Source: a bacterium
GTDB taxonomy: Bacteria; Bacteroidota; Bacteroidia; NS11-12g; UBA955
Direction: 5' to 3'
DNA length: 64,000 nucleotides
Assembly (NCBI GenBank): GCA_029945665.1
Contig: JAQSCZ010000109.1
Span: forward strand, 17,886-81,885
This document shows positions 61,196 through 64,000 of this stretch, piece after piece. The notes beneath the pieces were generated by a model. That model was not told the origin of the DNA and searched no databases. It saw nothing but the letters and a program-made list of their open reading frames with translations. The stretch's first letter is position 1. Each line of letters opens with the position of its first letter. The position numbers were made by a program, and so were the translations under genes.

Positions 61196-62842
61196 ATGAA
61201 AAAAATATTTATTTGTATACTCCTCCTAAACTCTATTCAATCTTTAGTTGCCGAAAAAGGATTAATTAAAGAAAAAATAGGCGACCTATATACCGTTAAA
61301 AAAGCCGACAGAGATGCCGTTGACTTTGAAAATGCATTAAAAGTGGACATGGACTATTATGTCATTTCTAAAAGAAGTGAATTGCAATATGTTTCGGTGA
61401 TGTTCTCGTGGTTAACCTACACTAAACCTTCAGATTTTGTACTCTATAAAATTGACAAATCCATGAATGTGGTGGCAGTGGTAAACCTACCTTCGGAGAT
61501 ACAAGGAAAATCGGTTCAGTCATTTTCATTGAAAAAATTTGGAGATAAAATTTGTGCCCTTTTCTACTTTAACAATCAAAAGTCGCGCAGACAATATTTA
61601 TTCGCCCAACAATTCAATAAAACAACCTTAAAAAAAGAAGGGGATATTTATAAAATTGGAGAAGCTACTATCAACAATAGAGAAAAAAGAATTGCGTGTT
61701 TATTTAGAGTCGATGTGAATACCGATGAAAGTAAAATGCTAATTACGGCCGATAGAGCCTATTTACCTTTAACAAAAAAACAGAAGAAGACTGCCAAAAC
61801 AGAGAAAGTGCACACCTTTGCCTATTGGTTATTGGATACAGGTTTTAATTTAATCAAAGGCAATCGTTACACCAAATTGGGCAAAGGACATACCATTGTG
61901 GTAGGTCAAACTTTCGACAAAGAAGGCAACATTTGTTTCCTTGGATTAGAAAGCGACAAGGCTGTTAAACCACGAAAAAACAGTCGGTACAATACCAGTA
62001 CTGAAGGCACCGACCGAAGCCGTTCGCGCCTTATTATGAAAATAATTCGACCAGATGATACAGATGTAGAAATATCATTCGCAAAAGGTCAGTATTTTTA
62101 CTCGGCCATGATGAAATTAAATCCTACAACTGGCAATATTGCAGTGGTAGGGTTGATGGTGAGCGGTAAATATGGTGCCAATGGCATTTTTTCTCAACAA
62201 GTAAATTTAAAAACTGGCGAAGTACTAGTAGAATCGATTTCAAAATTCGGCACCGACTTTGCCAAACAAATTAACAATCAAAAAGCAGGCGTAAAAAGCG
62301 ACTCGAAAAAGAAAAAGCCAAAGAAAGAAAAAAAGGGACCAGCCAATGCCGATTATGTCTGGCGTTTGGTGCGACTAGGTGCCTGTTTCTACAACGAAGA
62401 CAATGAGCTGGTGGTAGTGGCTCAAAAGCTGCATACTTATACCATTACTAACCGAACCGGAAGGGGCAGTTCTGCTACGTATACCACTACTACCTATTAT
62501 GTATATGGCGATGTTATAGCTTTTAAATTAGATGAGAAAGGCAAAGTAGATGAATTCGGATTTATGCCGCATTACCACGAGTCGACCACCGATTCTTGGC
62601 GCGATTATGCAGCGCTTTATACGGGCAAAAAACTTTGTATTGTAAATGGTGTAAATGGCTGTGAAATAAAATTTGAAAACAAATCTTACACCCCCGATAT
62701 TTTATACCAACCAGAAGGATTTGGCAAAGACAATATTTATATTTCAACGATTAATATTTCTGACAACGCGGTGATACAAATTCTCAGACAAAATCTTAAA
62801 TTAAATTTTGTATCGCTTTATGTTAAGGAAGAAGAAAAATAA
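61196..62842 (+). CDS. Hypothetical secreted protein
   Basis: Signal peptide MKKIFICILLLNSIQSLVA; no family assigned. Confidence 0.65.
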   Translation: MKKIFICILLLNSIQSLVAEKGLIKEKIGDLYTVKKADRDAVDFENALKVDMDYYVISKRSELQYVSVMFSWLTYTKPSDFVLYKIDKSMNVVAVVNLPSEIQGKSVQSFSLKKFGDKICALFYFNNQKSRRQYLFAQQFNKTTLKKEGDIYKIGEATINNREKRIACLFRVDVNTDESKMLITADRAYLPLTKKQKKTAKTEKVHTFAYWLLDTGFNLIKGNRYTKLGKGHTIVVGQTFDKEGNICFLGLESDKAVKPRKNSRYNTSTEGTDRSRSRLIMKIIRPDDTDVEISFAKGQYFYSAMMKLNPTTGNIAVVGLMVSGKYGANGIFSQQVNLKTGEVLVESISKFGTDFAKQINNQKAGVKSDSKKKKPKKEKKGPANADYVWRLVRLGACFYNEDNELVVVAQKLHTYTITNRTGRGSSATYTTTTYYVYGDVIAFKLDEKGKVDEFGFMPHYHESTTDSWRDYAALYTGKKLCIVNGVNGCEIKFENKSYTPDILYQPEGFGKDNIYISTINISDNAVIQILRQNLKLNFVSLYVKEEEK

Positions 62843-62945
62843 TTTTAGTAGTTAAAAAATAATATGACTAATTAATGACAGGCGAAAAAGCGTTTTAGTC
62901 GACTTTTTAAACGAGGTTTGATTCTCTCTTATAAATTTGAGTGTT

Positions 62946-63722
62946 ATGAAATATTTCATCTTCAGCTTAGTGGCCTTATCTGCTTTTACAGCCTGTAAAC
63001 GCAAAACCAAAACACCACCACCTGCTTCGGCAACCCCAGCAAACATGTCGCTTGTAATAGGCAACCCAGTTGACTATGGTTTTCCCAACCTCATTATATT
63101 TCCAGTAGGAGCCAATTACAATCCCGATATTAAAGAAGCACCCGTTGAAGAACGACATGATAAAACATCGCTTATTACTGTGAACAATGGGGCCTTGGCT
63201 TTTGTACAAAACAGTTACGACAATAAAATCGACCGCTCGGCCAGCAACGAATACATCAATACCAGTGAAAACGATTTCGACATCCGCAATATTTTATTTT
63301 ACGATAAAAATTCTGGTCAATCGCGCCCATTGATTAATGACACCTTGCATATCTTGTCATTCGCCATACACAAAGAATTTTCTCATCCCATGATATTTTT
63401 TAGGATTGTAAAGCACGATGTAAACAAAGATAAAAAATACAATTCGGCCGATGCCATTATGTTGTATGTATCCGATTTGGATGGCAAAAACTTTACACAA
63501 ATAACACCCGAGAACGAACAATTCTTTGATTACTTTTACTACCCCGAAACGCAAACCATTCTTGTAAAAACGGCCTTGGACATTGACAAGAGTAATTCGT
63601 TTACCAACCTAGACGAAACCAATTTTAGAGAAATGAAAATAAAAACCCCTGCCATGGGACGCGAAATCTTCAGTAAATCTTTAAAAGATTCACTCAAAGC
63701 ACAGATGAATGTGTTGAAATAA
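62946..63722 (+). CDS. Hypothetical lipoprotein
   Basis: Lipobox LSAFTACKRK; start at MKYFIFSL. Confidence 0.65.
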   Translation: MKYFIFSLVALSAFTACKRKTKTPPPASATPANMSLVIGNPVDYGFPNLIIFPVGANYNPDIKEAPVEERHDKTSLITVNNGALAFVQNSYDNKIDRSASNEYINTSENDFDIRNILFYDKNSGQSRPLINDTLHILSFAIHKEFSHPMIFFRIVKHDVNKDKKYNSADAIMLYVSDLDGKNFTQITPENEQFFDYFYYPETQTILVKTALDIDKSNSFTNLDETNFREMKIKTPAMGREIFSKSLKDSLKAQMNVLK

Positions 63723-63737
63723 GGGATAATATTTATA

Positions 63738-63940
63738 AAGCCACAGATTCACAGATTTTTTTATTTGATGAATTGCACAAATGATGGAATCAAATAATAT
63801 ATTTAAATACTTCTGTTTTTTTCAACCTTTGAATCTGTAGCGACATATCCTTTTCCTCGCAGCATGCTGCGAGTTTTTTTGGCCACAGATTCACAGATTT
63901 TTTTAATTAATGAATTTCACAAATGATGGAATCCATTGAG
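63738..63940. repeat. Two copies of a ccacagattcacagattttttt...cacaaatgatggaatc intergenic repeat
   Basis: Copies begin at about 63738 and 63881; core is the reverse complement of the aatctgtgaatctgtggctt segment of the 58182-59115 array. Confidence 0.88.
63856..63880 (+). terminator. Terminator-like perfect palindrome followed by T-run
   Basis: ctcgcagcatgctgcgag-ttttttt. Confidence 0.75.
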
Positions 63941-64000
63941 ATTAATTATTATGACTGTTACGAAGGTTGCACATATGGCTGGTACCACGGCTTACTAGCG

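Overview
This 64 kb window looks like a Bacteroidetes chromosome. Supporting features are T9SS type A and type B C-terminal sorting domains, a TonB-dependent receptor with a carboxypeptidase-like domain, DUF4286/DUF5686/DUF2279 proteins, and TAnnTTTG-like promoters. Most of it is housekeeping: gap, ychF, glmM, lptD-like, amidase, hemW, folE, PTPS, purD, pyrG, kdsB, lnt, rsmI and tRNA-Glu. The accessory signals are more interesting: (i) an ECF sigma factor overlapping a membrane-anchored protein in the anti-sigma position that ends in a T9SS sorting domain; (ii) a DUF3037/HipA-like kinase overlapping pair, followed immediately by a non-coding array of five ~206 bp repeats with internal palindromes; (iii) a rearranged locus with MmcQ/YjbR, VapBC, a duplicated MmcQ 3' fragment, a perfect 32 bp palindrome and a RAYT-like Y1 transposase; (iv) a tRNA-Glu-flanking tandem repeat that truncates a gene remnant; (v) a dihydroorotase homologue without its metal-binding histidines; (vi) an apparent secreted-protein gene with ATC where ATG is expected; and (vii) an identical bipartite promoter-like motif upstream of a TonB receptor and its neighbour. 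All calls come from reading the sequence and the supplied ORFs. No database search was run.
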